DNA of 54,487 bases from Parcubacteria group bacterium Gr01-1014_29 (lineage in GTDB: Bacteria > Patescibacteriota > Minisyncoccia > Ryanbacterales > 2-02-FULL-48-12): the NCBI GenBank assembly GCA_007376195.1, contig VMFT01000001.1, positions 1 to 54,487 of the forward strand. Reading direction: 5' to 3'. Under the pieces are notes generated by a model, which was not told the DNA's origin, ran no database searches, and worked only from the letters and a program-made list of their open reading frames with translations. Position numbers and translations under genes: made by a program. Positions 40,918 to 49,391 of the stretch are shown here, one piece after another. Each line of letters opens with the position of its first letter. Positions within the stretch are counted from its first letter, which is position 1.

Positions 40918-42375
40918 TTACCTCGGCCGCATCAGAGGAAAAATCTGCGTCTCGCGGACGGGCGTTCCCCACAGAACGCTAAACAACCGCTCGCTCACGC
41001 CAAACCCGCACGTGGGCGGCATGCCGTATTCCAGCGCTTCAATAAAATCATAATCGGTCATCTGCGCTTCTTGGTCCCCCGCCTCACGCATCCGTTGCTG
41101 CTCTTCAAATCGCTCCCGTTGGTCAATAGGATCATTCAACTCGCTGTATCCCTTGCCCATTTCGGATCCTGCAAGAATAACCTGAAACCGCTCAACAACA
41201 TGGGGATTATCATGTTTGCGTTTCGCCAATGGTTCCAGATACACCGGCGCATGAACCAAAAAGCCGGGACCCGCAATATCTTTGCGGCAGTACTTCCACA
41301 ACGCATCTACCGCGCGGGCCACATTGCTCTGCCGCTTGTCATATTCCACCCGCAACTCTAAAAGTTTTTTTTCAATTTCCGGAACATCAGCCTGGAATAC
41401 GTCAATGCCTGTTTTTTCTTTGATAAGCTCTTGAAAATCATACTGTTCCCATTGCTTGCCCAAATTAAACGAATGCGCGCTGGACGTAAACTGCAGTGTA
41501 CCGAATGTTTCTACAGCTACCTGTTTGTATAATTCTTCAACAAGCTTCATACCATTCGTGTAGTTCGCAAACGCCCAGTAAAATTCCATCTGGGTATAAT
41601 CCTGCAGGTGTTCCGCTGACATTCCTTCATTGCGAAAAATCCGCCCGATCTCAAAAACTTTTGGAAAACCGGCAATCATGAGACGCTTCTGCCATAATTC
41701 ACCGCACGAAATCCGCAGATACACGTCAATATCAAGAGCGTTGTGGTGAGTTATAAACGGGCGGGCATCAGCTCCCCCCGTGGTGGTTTCCAAAACCGGC
41801 GTCTCCACTTCTAAAAATCCGCGTGTCCGCAGAAAACCGCGCATGCTCTCCCAAAACCGAGCGCGGTGTTCTATCATGCTTCGCACGCGCGGGTTAAATA
41901 AAATATCAAGATAGCGCTTTCGATAGCGCTCGTCGGCATCGGTAAGCCCGTGCCATTTTTCCGGAAGCGGCAGAAGTGTTTTTGCGAGCATTCGCCATGT
42001 TGCCGCCTCCAGCGTCTTTTCATCTTTTTTGGTTACAAACAAGCGCCCCGATGCCTCAATAATATCTCCCACATCTGCTGTTTCTGAAAAAAGATCAAAC
42101 GCATGCTCCCCGACAACATCTTTTTTGAGATACGCTTGTATTGCGCCCGTGCCATCCTCCACATCAATAAATAAAGATGCGCCGTGAACGCGCAGAGCCC
42201 GGATGCGCCCGGCGAGCGCGACGGGTACATTCGACTCTGCCAGCGAAGCAAATGAAGAAAGCGCATCCGCAATAGTATGCGTGCGTTTTGTATCGGCCGG
42301 ATAGGGATCCATACCGTGTTCTCGCAATACTGCAAGCTTACGGAGCCGAGTTGTACGGATTTCTTCTAGAGACAT
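40918..42375 (-). CDS. lysS: Lysyl-tRNA synthetase (class II)
   Basis: A 485-residue class II enzyme. An OB-fold N-terminal domain (VALAGRIRALRVHGASLFID) precedes motif 1 (RGFLEVETPVLETTTGGADA), motif 2 (VFEIGRIFRNEGMSAEHL) and motif 3 (CGFGVSERLFSVLWG). Length is close to the family norm. It ends at a GGTCAAAT/ATTTGAC-type inverted repeat (40869-40917) and starts next to a tandem repeat. Confidence 0.95.
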   Translation of the reverse strand: MSLEEIRTTRLRKLAVLREHGMDPYPADTKRTHTIADALSSFASLAESNVPVALAGRIRALRVHGASLFIDVEDGTGAIQAYLKKDVVGEHAFDLFSETADVGDIIEASGRLFVTKKDEKTLEAATWRMLAKTLLPLPEKWHGLTDADERYRKRYLDILFNPRVRSMIEHRARFWESMRGFLRTRGFLEVETPVLETTTGGADARPFITHHNALDIDVYLRISCGELWQKRLMIAGFPKVFEIGRIFRNEGMSAEHLQDYTQMEFYWAFANYTNGMKLVEELYKQVAVETFGTLQFTSSAHSFNLGKQWEQYDFQELIKEKTGIDVFQADVPEIEKKLLELRVEYDKRQSNVARAVDALWKYCRKDIAGPGFLVHAPVYLEPLAKRKHDNPHVVERFQVILAGSEMGKGYSELNDPIDQRERFEEQQRMREAGDQEAQMTDYDFIEALEYGMPPTCGFGVSERLFSVLWGTPVRETQIFPLMRPR

Positions 42376-42382
42376 TTTGATT

Positions 42383-42474
42383 AGGCCTTAGGCACTAGGC
42401 CTTAGGCACTAGGCCTTAGGCACTAGGTACGAAAACCCTCCTAAAGCCTAACGCCTAACACCCTAGAGCCTAGT
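42383..42474. repeat. 14-bp tandem repeat with inverted counterpart
   Basis: AGGCCTTAGGCACT occurs three times without change (42383-42424). After a short spacer come inverse words (CCTAAAGCCTAACGCCTAAC, then CCCTAGAGCCTAG). The array can fold into alternative hairpins. It separates greA from lysS; related words occur at 27942-28031. Confidence 0.8.
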
Positions 42475-43048
42475 TAATTTCCAGTATAACATATTCCATC
42501 TCGCCGCGCGGTGTATTAACAACTACTTTTTCCCCTTTCCTCCGGCCAAAAAAAGCGCGGCCGAGAGGCGACTCGTGTGATATGAATCCTTGCAACGGAG
42601 CGGCTTCTTCAGACGACCCCACAATAGTATACGATTCTACGATATGGGCAGTAGCGCCTCTTCCTACCGATATGATAGATCCGATACCCACCGCTGTTAC
42701 CGAGTCATTTTTTTCCATAATAAAGGCCCGGTTTAATAGCCGCTCAAGCTCGCCGATTCTCATTTCGTTGAGCATCTGCTCTTCTTTGGCGGCATCAAAC
42801 TCCGCGTTCTCGGAAAGATCTCCTAAACTCTTCGCGTACTCCAAACGTTCCGCGATACGTATGCGTTCGCGCGTTTTTAAAATTTCGAGCTCCGCGTTAA
42901 GTTTCGCGAAACCTCCCTTGCTAATATACTCAATATCTCCGAGAGTATCTTGCAGAGGGGCATGTTCTTCTTCTCCAGAGACTTCTTCTAGTATAGGCGG
43001 CATCTCATCACCTGCCGGAGTCGCCTCCTCTGTGTCCTGATATTCCAT
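42470..43048 (-). CDS. greA: Transcription elongation factor GreA with acidic N-terminal extension
   Basis: A 192-residue protein. The GreA coiled coil begins near residue 45 (YISKGGFAKLNAELEILKTR), with the acidic tip region GDLSENAEFDAAKEEQ. The C-terminal FKBP-like domain ends in SPLGRAFFGRRKGEKVVV. It rescues backtracked RNA polymerase. The first 40 or so residues (rich in E, D and P) are not part of the usual factor. The ATG at 43048 lies 7 bases after TAGCAT, fitting the leaderless pattern; a later start would remove the extension. Confidence 0.92.
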   Translation of the reverse strand: MEYQDTEEATPAGDEMPPILEEVSGEEEHAPLQDTLGDIEYISKGGFAKLNAELEILKTRERIRIAERLEYAKSLGDLSENAEFDAAKEEQMLNEMRIGELERLLNRAFIMEKNDSVTAVGIGSIISVGRGATAHIVESYTIVGSSEEAAPLQGFISHESPLGRAFFGRRKGEKVVVNTPRGEMEYVILEIN

Positions 43049-43055
43049 AATTACT

Positions 43056-43061
43056 ATGCTA
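43056..43061 (-). promoter_or_regulatory. -10 box of greA
   Basis: TAGCAT on the minus strand, 7 bases before the ATG at 43048. No good -35 was found. Confidence 0.4.
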
Positions 43062-43096
43062 CTGGGTAACAACTTAACATCCTATATAGTCCTCTA

Positions 43097-45019
43097 TTAT
43101 TTGTCAATAATAACAGATCTCCCCTTATCCGCATACCATCGTAAAATATCATGCGCAACGGCGGTTGCGCCGACAAGATTCTTCGCCGACCCATTCTCAA
43201 GATTGACAACCAGTACAAGCTCTGGATTTTCATTCCAAGGCAAAAACCCCATAAACCATGAATGCACGCGGCCTGTTTTGCCTATTTCGGCTGTCCCGGT
43301 TTTTCCCGCAACAGGAATCGATATATCCGCAACGCCCATAGCGGTACCTTCGCGCACCGCTTGACGCATGCCTTCGCGCGCAATCGCGAGCGATGTATCG
43401 CTTAGCGGTACGCGCGTAACCGCATCACTTCCATCGGCTGATATCGTTCCGGCCAAACGCGGCTGCAATACTTTGCCGCCGTTTGCAAGCGCAAGCACTG
43501 CCCGCGCCATCTGCAATGGTGTTGCAAGCATACCCCCTTGTCCAATACTCATATTATATGTATCCCCCACGCGCCACAGCGGATCTTCCGGGTAGCGTTC
43601 AGCTTTCCACTGCTTGGTAGGTATATTGCCATCCTTTTCGCCCACAAAATCTATGCCGGTACGCGATCCGATTCCAAAACTTGTAAGAGCCGACCGTATA
43701 CGTTCCGGACCAAGCCCTTCTTGATTCTTGTATCCACCGCCAATGATATAAAAATACACATCAGAGGAAACTGCTATTGCGCGAACCATATCCACCGCGC
43801 CGTGATTTTTCCAGTCGTTAAAAATACTTGGTTTATCAGGATTGTAAGGATTCGGCACCACTAACCGTCCTTCTGTATATATGATGGTATTGGCTTCGAT
43901 AATTCCCTCTTCCATGGCTGCTGCCGCAAGAAACGGCTTTATAATTGAACCGGGAGAATACACTCCCGCCAAGGGCCGAAAAAATAACGGATGACGGGTA
44001 TCAGCAAGAGTTTGAGAAACAATATCCGCGGGAGTTCCTCGGCTAAGCGCGTTCGCGTCAAACCCCGGGTAACTTACCAGGCTCAATACCTCGCCGGTTC
44101 TCGCATCAAGAGCTACCACAGACCCTCCGGTAAAACCACGTTCTTCCACTATTTTTTGCAGCGCCTCATAGGCAACTTTCTGCAACGCTGCCCAAATGCT
44201 GAGTGTTATGTTCTCCCCCTGTTCTTCCGGTTCATAAATTCCTTCAGAAATTACAATGCCCTGGGAATCCGTCTCGACTATTTTTACGCCGAGCACACCG
44301 CGCAGCGCTTTATCGTATGTGCGTTCGATGCCTGATCGCCCAAGCTCGCCCCATAAAAGAGCGCCTGTATCATTTTCTACGTCTTCCTTCGTAACACGGC
44401 TCACATACCCCACAACATGCGACAGCGCCGGGTGCTCCACATATGCCCGCAGCGGCGTCGGTTCAACACGTATGGCAGATATATCTTTGAACTGCGTAAT
44501 AATGCGATTGGCAACATCCCATTCACGGACAAGATCCACCACGATTTCTCTACCCTTCCCTTGTTGATCAATTAGAAATTGTAGTTCTGAAGGCTCCCGA
44601 TGTAAAATATCGGCCAATTCAGCTATAAACGGTCGCAGATACGCTGGGTCTGTCTCACGGGAATCCACAACGACACGGAATCCAGGAATATTAAATGCGA
44701 GGAGTTCACCAAATCGGTCATATATTACGGCGCGTTCGGGAACTATGGTACTGCGCAGCAAGCTGTTTTCTTCAGCACGCGCGCCATATATACCGCCTTT
44801 CACAAGCGTAAGATATGCCGCGCGCCCCGAGAGAAATAAACCCGTAAGCAGAAAGAAACCGCCGAGCAACAAAAAAACAATAATTCCCAACGGCTGTTCC
44901 AACACGCCTTCAAAGCGGCCCCTGTCGAATCCGGGAAGGTTCTGTGTATCCATAAACGTCTCCTCCGGATTTACAGTTCGTCTTACACGGTTCGTTTTTT
45001 TTAACAACGCGTTTTTCAT
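43097..45019 (-). CDS. mrdA: Elongation transpeptidase PBP2
   Basis: A 640-residue class B penicillin-binding protein. It has a membrane helix at about 30-55, a dimerisation domain with PERAVIYDRFGELLAFN, and a transpeptidase domain. The motifs are S-x2-K in YSPGSIIKPF, S-x-D in VSSDVYFYI in place of S-x-N, and KTG in AGKTGTAEIG. With MreBCD upstream it should build lateral wall. Its start overlaps the mreD stop (ATGA). No rodA lies beside it; the SEDS partner is outside the window or is the FtsW at 11693. Confidence 0.93.
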   Translation of the reverse strand: MKNALLKKTNRVRRTVNPEETFMDTQNLPGFDRGRFEGVLEQPLGIIVFLLLGGFFLLTGLFLSGRAAYLTLVKGGIYGARAEENSLLRSTIVPERAVIYDRFGELLAFNIPGFRVVVDSRETDPAYLRPFIAELADILHREPSELQFLIDQQGKGREIVVDLVREWDVANRIITQFKDISAIRVEPTPLRAYVEHPALSHVVGYVSRVTKEDVENDTGALLWGELGRSGIERTYDKALRGVLGVKIVETDSQGIVISEGIYEPEEQGENITLSIWAALQKVAYEALQKIVEERGFTGGSVVALDARTGEVLSLVSYPGFDANALSRGTPADIVSQTLADTRHPLFFRPLAGVYSPGSIIKPFLAAAAMEEGIIEANTIIYTEGRLVVPNPYNPDKPSIFNDWKNHGAVDMVRAIAVSSDVYFYIIGGGYKNQEGLGPERIRSALTSFGIGSRTGIDFVGEKDGNIPTKQWKAERYPEDPLWRVGDTYNMSIGQGGMLATPLQMARAVLALANGGKVLQPRLAGTISADGSDAVTRVPLSDTSLAIAREGMRQAVREGTAMGVADISIPVAGKTGTAEIGKTGRVHSWFMGFLPWNENPELVLVVNLENGSAKNLVGATAVAHDILRWYADKGRSVIIDK

Positions 45020-45495
45020 ATATGCTTTTTAAAAATTTGCAGACACAACGCGTGCGCAAAAATCATCAAAACTAAAACGATACCAGAAACCATACTATCG
45101 CGTATAAACAGATACATGAGCTCGTCACGGTATCCCATCGCAAAGAAAAAACCACCTTCAACTACCAAAAAAACGCCAAGAAATACTCCTCCCACAATGC
45201 CATGCGCGATCAATTTCTTTTCATCAACGAAACGCATTCCAACACGTGCGCCCACCATGCTAATACCAAAACTTGCCATATATACGCCAAACATCAATGG
45301 TGAAAGGGCGTCTAACATGCCTCCCAGAACAATACCGAGAACGGCCGCGTGCGCCACCGGCAGAAACGTTGAGACATACAACGCGACAGCTGGCAAAAAA
45401 AAGATGCCTGATGAATAAGCAGAGACTACAAATTGCAGAAAGAACGCACCTCCCAACACTCCAAACGCGCCAATTGTTCTAAAAAATAAATTCAT
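45016..45495 (-). CDS. mreD: Rod-shape protein MreD
   Basis: A 159-residue membrane protein with about five hydrophobic helices. The family is poorly conserved; the call rests on size, topology and place between mreC and mrdA. AAVLGIVLGGMLDALSPLMF resembles the typical MreD segment GFxxGLLxDxxs. It overlaps mrdA by 4 bases and follows mreC by 6 bases. Confidence 0.85.
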   Translation of the reverse strand: MNLFFRTIGAFGVLGGAFFLQFVVSAYSSGIFFLPAVALYVSTFLPVAHAAVLGIVLGGMLDALSPLMFGVYMASFGISMVGARVGMRFVDEKKLIAHGIVGGVFLGVFLVVEGGFFFAMGYRDELMYLFIRDSMVSGIVLVLMIFAHALCLQIFKKHI

Positions 45496-45501
45496 GTACC
45501 A

Positions 45502-46275
45502 TCAATTGTTTCGTACAACATATACCAGACGCACGTCACCAAGCAATAATGGGTGACTTGTACGCAACATTTGAAACGGTCCGGCATCCAATTTTTCCAC
45601 TTTCTCGATATAACCGATCAAAAACTCCGGCGGCCCCACGCTGAGCACGGGTTCTCCTTCGCGAACCGGTATGCTTGCCGGTACCTGTATTTTTAAAACA
45701 CCGAGTCCCTCCCCTTCAGCCACAGATGATACCCCTGATTCCGGCATAAACACGCGAATTTTTTCTTTGGGATGAGAAAGCAATCGAACCAACGCACTGT
45801 CCACCCCAACCTGCACAACCGTACCTAGGTGGATTGCTTCACCCGCAACAACTGACATTCCCATCGCTACCGCGGCTTTGGATCCGCCGTCAATCAGCAG
45901 ATAATCATCCAGTGCGGATGGCGAATATGCAATGATGCGCGCGAAAATAAATTGAATATCTTTTGATTCCCGACCAAGTACGCGTTGAAGCTCGTCGTTT
46001 TCCCGCCGCACCTCTTCCAAAAGCGCTACACGCGCTTCTAGAACACTTTTCTCGATCCGCAACTCACGAATCTCTTGGGCTTGATACGGCGCGTTGGTAA
46101 GCGTGCCAAAAACCCAACCAACCTGACGACGTATCGCATCAGCGCTGCGGACTACGGGCTCGACAACATACAGAAACGCGGTATCAACCGGCCGCACCAC
46201 AAACCTTCCGCCCCATACAGCCGCGCCAAACAACACAGCGCCGCCAATCCACTTATGCCACAACTTCAGTTTCAT
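45502..46275 (-). CDS. mreC: Rod-shape protein MreC
   Basis: A 257-residue periplasmic scaffold protein. One membrane helix (about residues 8-26) is followed by a coiled coil (about 60-95, IRELRIEKSVLEARVALLEE) and the beta-rich core (FIFARIIAYSPSALDDYLLI, then VVAGEAIHLGTVVQVG). The ATG at 46275 puts the helix at the N terminus and overlaps the mreB end by 23 bases; the longer frame lies inside mreB. Confidence 0.92.
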   Translation of the reverse strand: MKLKLWHKWIGGAVLFGAAVWGGRFVVRPVDTAFLYVVEPVVRSADAIRRQVGWVFGTLTNAPYQAQEIRELRIEKSVLEARVALLEEVRRENDELQRVLGRESKDIQFIFARIIAYSPSALDDYLLIDGGSKAAVAMGMSVVAGEAIHLGTVVQVGVDSALVRLLSHPKEKIRVFMPESGVSSVAEGEGLGVLKIQVPASIPVREGEPVLSVGPPEFLIGYIEKVEKLDAGPFQMLRTSHPLLLGDVRLVYVVRNN

Positions 46276-47302
46276 GTTCCAACAATACGTTACGCAACAT
46301 ATCGAGATCCTCCAGAATAACGCCGGTACCGCGCACAACCGCAACCAGTGGATCATCCGCGATGCGTACAGGCATACGGGTCTCGCGCTCAATTATATTC
46401 GCGAGGCCGCGCAACAGCGCACCGCCGCCAACCAAAACGATACCGCGATGCATGATATCAGCCACAAGCTCGGGAGGTGTATCTTCAATGGTCGCCTTGA
46501 TAGACGTGACAATATGTTTTACCGAACGCATAATTGCTTCGCGTATATCAGCACTTGTTACAATAATCTCGCGCGGTAGACCGGTTATAAGATCGCGCCC
46601 GCGCATAGGAGATTCCAAATCTTCATCTCCCTCCCATACCGATCCTATGGCAATTTTAATGTCTTCGGCAGTACGTTCCCCAATAAGCATTTTTAACTCA
46701 TCGCGCGCAAAGTGAATGATATCATGGTTGAGCTTGTCTCCCGCTGTTTTAATGTTACGCGATGCCACAATACCACCCAACGATATGACGGCAATATCAG
46801 TTGTTCCGCCGCCGATATCAACTATCATATTTCCAATCGGCTCCTGTACCGGCATGCGTATGCCAATCGCCCCCGCCATAGGCTCTTCAACTAAATACAC
46901 TTCCCGCGCTCCGGCGCTCACTGCCGCGTCCCGTACGGCCCGGCGCTCTACTTCAGTCGTTGCGGAGGGAATGCCGATCACAACACGAGGACGCGCAAGA
47001 AAACTATACCGTGTGTCATGCACCTTGCGGATAAAATATTTCATCATCTCCTCGGTAACCTCAAAGTCAGAAATCACACCCTCTACCAGCGGGCGTATCG
47101 CCACAATATGCGCTGGCGTGCGGCCCACCATGCGCCGCGCTTCGTTGCCAACTGCGACAACTTGGTTTGTTTTCTGGTTGATGGCAACAACAGATGGTTC
47201 GTTTATCACAACGCCAGCGCCACGCACATACACCAGAGTATTTGCGGTTCCCAGGTCAATGCCAATGTCTTTGGAAAACAATCTGAAAAGTCTGTCGAAC
47301 AT
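46253..47302 (-). CDS. mreB: Bacterial actin MreB
   Basis: A 349-residue actin homologue. Its nucleotide-binding loops are DIGIDLGTANTLVYVRG (phosphate 1), MIVDIGGGTTDIAVISLGG (phosphate 2) and GIVLVGGGALLRGL (adenosine). It starts with the membrane-binding segment FDRLFRLFSK. It organises lateral wall synthesis, implying a rod or a cell with elongasome-driven growth. It leads the mreB-mreC-mreD-mrdA unit. The 88-base gap upstream is filled by an AT-rich repeat. Confidence 0.96.
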   Translation of the reverse strand: MFDRLFRLFSKDIGIDLGTANTLVYVRGAGVVINEPSVVAINQKTNQVVAVGNEARRMVGRTPAHIVAIRPLVEGVISDFEVTEEMMKYFIRKVHDTRYSFLARPRVVIGIPSATTEVERRAVRDAAVSAGAREVYLVEEPMAGAIGIRMPVQEPIGNMIVDIGGGTTDIAVISLGGIVASRNIKTAGDKLNHDIIHFARDELKMLIGERTAEDIKIAIGSVWEGDEDLESPMRGRDLITGLPREIIVTSADIREAIMRSVKHIVTSIKATIEDTPPELVADIMHRGIVLVGGGALLRGLANIIERETRMPVRIADDPLVAVVRGTGVILEDLDMLRNVLLEHETEVVA

Positions 47303-47322
47303 ATCGTGTGAAATTTTCAATT

Positions 47323-47415
47323 ACCAATTTTCAATTTTCAATCAATATCTCAATGACTCAATTTTCATTGAAAATTATAGAATTGAAAATTTATTGAAAA
47401 TTGAGACTTGAAAAT
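47323..47415. repeat. AT-rich word hairpin overlapping the proS 3' end
   Basis: CCAATTTTCAATTTTCAAT in the left arm is matched by ATTGAAAATTGAGACTTG and AAAATTGG on the right. The right arm encodes the last residues of ProRS (NFQFSSLNFQ), so the enzyme's C terminus has been formed by the repeat. Confidence 0.75.
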
Positions 47416-48647
47416 TGGAAATTATCTAATGGTAATAACTGCATTTTCCCCCCACTGCGCTCTTTAACTTCGACTTGATTCTGTTCCACCGTGCGTTTAC
47501 TAACAACTATCCGCCATGGTATGCCTATCAAATCTGCATCGGCAAATTTTTCTCCGGCGCTCTTATCCTCGCGATCATCATATAACACCTCGATACCCGC
47601 TCTTTCTAACTCTTGAATGATATGTGCGGTCTCTTCTTCCTTACCGTCGAGCACTACCACATGCGCGTCGTAGGGTGCAATAGAAGCAGGCCATATAATA
47701 CCCCTATTGTCAGCAAACACCTCTACAACAGCGCCCATGAGCCGCCCAAGGCCAATGCCATAACTGCCCATTATAACGGGTTTTTCGTTTCCTTCCTCGT
47801 CCCGGAACCGTAACCCCATCGCTTCGGCATACTTTGTGCCAAGCGGAAAAATATTACCAACTTCTATTGATTTTTTTTCCGTCATGGTATCCTTATCCAA
47901 ACCAAGTTGCGCAATGGTCTCATCAGTATATATCTCTTTGTTTATCGCAATCTTTTTTTCTGTATCAATATAAATAGTATCTTCCCCCGACGCGCTCAAT
48001 GTCTGAAATTCATCTGTAAAACCGGTAGTGAACGAGCCTCCTGCCGCGAAGGTGCGGTATGTTAGGGCGCCCAAACCCATGCGTTCAAAAATTTTCATAT
48101 ACGCCTCGGCGCATTGTTCATAAAATTGCTTGAATTCCTCTTCAGAACGGCTAAATGAATAAAGGTCTTTCATCATAAACTCGCGCGTTCGCATAATACC
48201 GCTCTTGGCACGAAGCTCATTACGAAACTTTGTCTGAAACTGATAGATATAAAGAGGCAAATCCTTATAGGAACTCACAAAATGCGTAAGAAGAGCGGTC
48301 AGCGGTTCTTCATGTGTATTTGCAATACCAACTTCCCCGCCACTTGTTAGTTTACTTTTAAACCAATTGTCAACCACCGCGTCATCCCACCGGCCGCTTT
48401 TCTGCCATAGTGCCGGATCCTGAAGTGTGGTAAGAAGCACCTCTTCGGCGCCAAGGGCATTCATTTCTTCCCGAATAATCTCTTCTATGTTTTTAAACAC
48501 GCGAAAGCCAAGGGGTAAATAGGTATATACCCCGGCCATTTCTTTATGAATAAAGCCCGCTTGAATCAGCAGTTGTGCATTACGGCTTTGCTCGTCTTTG
48601 GGCGCCTCCCGCCGAGTTTTTGTGAATAACTGCGACATACGTTGCAT
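47391..48647 (-). CDS. proS: Prolyl-tRNA synthetase lacking the INS editing domain
   Basis: A 418-residue class II enzyme. Motif 1 lies near GVYTYLPLGFRVFKNIEEII, motif 2 around KFRNELRAKSGIMRTREFMM, and motif 3 near GSYGIGLGRLMGAVVEV. The C-terminal anticodon domain has VLYDDREDKSAGEKFADADL. Bacterial ProRS is normally about 570 residues, with an editing insertion (INS) between motifs 2 and 3; here that stretch is only about 50 residues. The ATG at 48647 lies 8 bases after TATACT; a second ATG is three codons in. The last ten residues come from an intergenic repeat. Confidence 0.94.
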   Translation of the reverse strand: MQRMSQLFTKTRREAPKDEQSRNAQLLIQAGFIHKEMAGVYTYLPLGFRVFKNIEEIIREEMNALGAEEVLLTTLQDPALWQKSGRWDDAVVDNWFKSKLTSGGEVGIANTHEEPLTALLTHFVSSYKDLPLYIYQFQTKFRNELRAKSGIMRTREFMMKDLYSFSRSEEEFKQFYEQCAEAYMKIFERMGLGALTYRTFAAGGSFTTGFTDEFQTLSASGEDTIYIDTEKKIAINKEIYTDETIAQLGLDKDTMTEKKSIEVGNIFPLGTKYAEAMGLRFRDEEGNEKPVIMGSYGIGLGRLMGAVVEVFADNRGIIWPASIAPYDAHVVVLDGKEEETAHIIQELERAGIEVLYDDREDKSAGEKFADADLIGIPWRIVVSKRTVEQNQVEVKERSGGKMQLLPLDNFQFSSLNFQ

Positions 48648-48655
48648 ACGACCCT

Positions 48656-48684
48656 AGTATAGAGAAGAATGAGAATTTAAGCAA
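48656..48684 (-). promoter_or_regulatory. proS promoter, predicted leaderless
   Basis: TTGCTT (48684-48679), a 17-base spacer and TATACT (48661-48656), then 8 bases to the ATG at 48647. The -35 touches the T tail of the preceding terminator. Confidence 0.6.
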
Positions 48685-48713
48685 AAAAGCGGCCCCGTGC
48701 TGGATAACCGCTT
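48683..48713 (-). terminator. Rho-independent terminator
   Basis: On the minus strand AAGCGG and CCGCTT form a stem with a 15-base loop, followed by T residues. It follows the stop of the gene at 48720. Confidence 0.65.
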
Positions 48714-48719
48714 AACCTC

Positions 48720-49154
48720 TCACCAATGATGATGCATCCACTTAAGTGCGGCCATAACCGCAACCATCCTGCCTTCTAGCAAATATGCGCGGAGATTCCT
48801 TGGCACCCAAGGCGGAATGGATCTTCCGGATATTTCAGGTAATGAATACCATGGCGGCTCATTTCGGCAGCCGCGAAATTTAGTTGTCTCTTCAAATGTG
48901 TCGTCAGGTTGATACTGGGCCATTTCAAAACACTTATCGACAAGCATGTAGATCCAGTACAATTTGTCATGTACAATATACAGTTCTGGTTCTTTCTGAA
49001 GTTCGGGGTAATTCTTTCGTCGAAATACTTTTCGTATAACGCCGTGTTCTTCAGAAATAATCATACCAAGCTCGGCTATTGAAAAAACCTGCAAAAGAAG
49101 ATATCCAACCCTATAACCTCCCTTCAACGACAAGAACTTTTTTATTTCAAACAT
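48720..49154 (-). CDS. Unknown 144-residue protein
   Basis: No family recognised. The middle has KLYWIYMLVDKCFEMAQYQP and the end is rich in Trp, Pro and aromatic residues (RSIPPWVPRNLRAYLLEGRM). The ATG at 49154 was chosen over a start 48 codons upstream because it has a strong SD (GGAGG, 4 bases before). The upstream 48 codons are a copied fragment of DUF1653. A terminator follows. It is the last gene of an accessory block bounded by hairpin repeats. Confidence 0.6.
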   Translation of the reverse strand: MFEIKKFLSLKGGYRVGYLLLQVFSIAELGMIISEEHGVIRKVFRRKNYPELQKEPELYIVHDKLYWIYMLVDKCFEMAQYQPDDTFEETTKFRGCRNEPPWYSLPEISGRSIPPWVPRNLRAYLLEGRMVAVMAALKWMHHHW

Positions 49155-49195
49155 AGTGCCTCCGATCTTTCTCTGAATGCTATAAAAACGTCTCT

Positions 49196-49298
49196 GCCAT
49201 GTCAATAGCAGGAACCGCGGGCCTTTGTAGTTGTATGCCGGCATGTCTACTTCTTCAAGAAAAATCCCACCAAAATATATGCGCAAGAAACAAAACAT
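49196..49298 (-). pseudogene. Duplicated C-terminal fragment of DUF1653
   Basis: The translation includes FLEEVDMPAYNYKGPRF, nearly identical to FLEEVDMPEYNYKGPRF in the intact DUF1653 gene at 50102-50350. The DNA is also closely similar over about 50 bases. The N-terminal part of the domain is absent. The fragment is fused in frame to the upstream region of the next gene. Confidence 0.75.
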
Positions 49299-49299
49299 T

Positions 49300-49339
49300 A
49301 TTCCTAAGTATTCAGACGACCGTCTAAACTTTTAGGAAT
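49300..49339. repeat. TTCCTAA/AGACG hairpin, copy 1
   Basis: ATTCCTAA and TTAGGAAT form the outer stem; AGACG-AC-CGTCT forms the inner one. A second copy lies at 50069-50110. Together they flank the PaaX/Cas2-like gene. Confidence 0.8.
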
Positions 49340-49391
49340 TTTATTTTCTCCCAATTTACTATTTCAATACCATTTCAATATCATCATTATT

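Noticed and set aside
42383-42424. CRISPR-like array
   Set aside because: The 14-bp units are directly tandem with no spacers.
48720-49298. A 192-residue protein with a DUF1653-like N terminus
   Set aside because: A strong SD and ATG at 49154 mark the real start; the upstream part is a truncated duplicate of the gene at 50102-50350.
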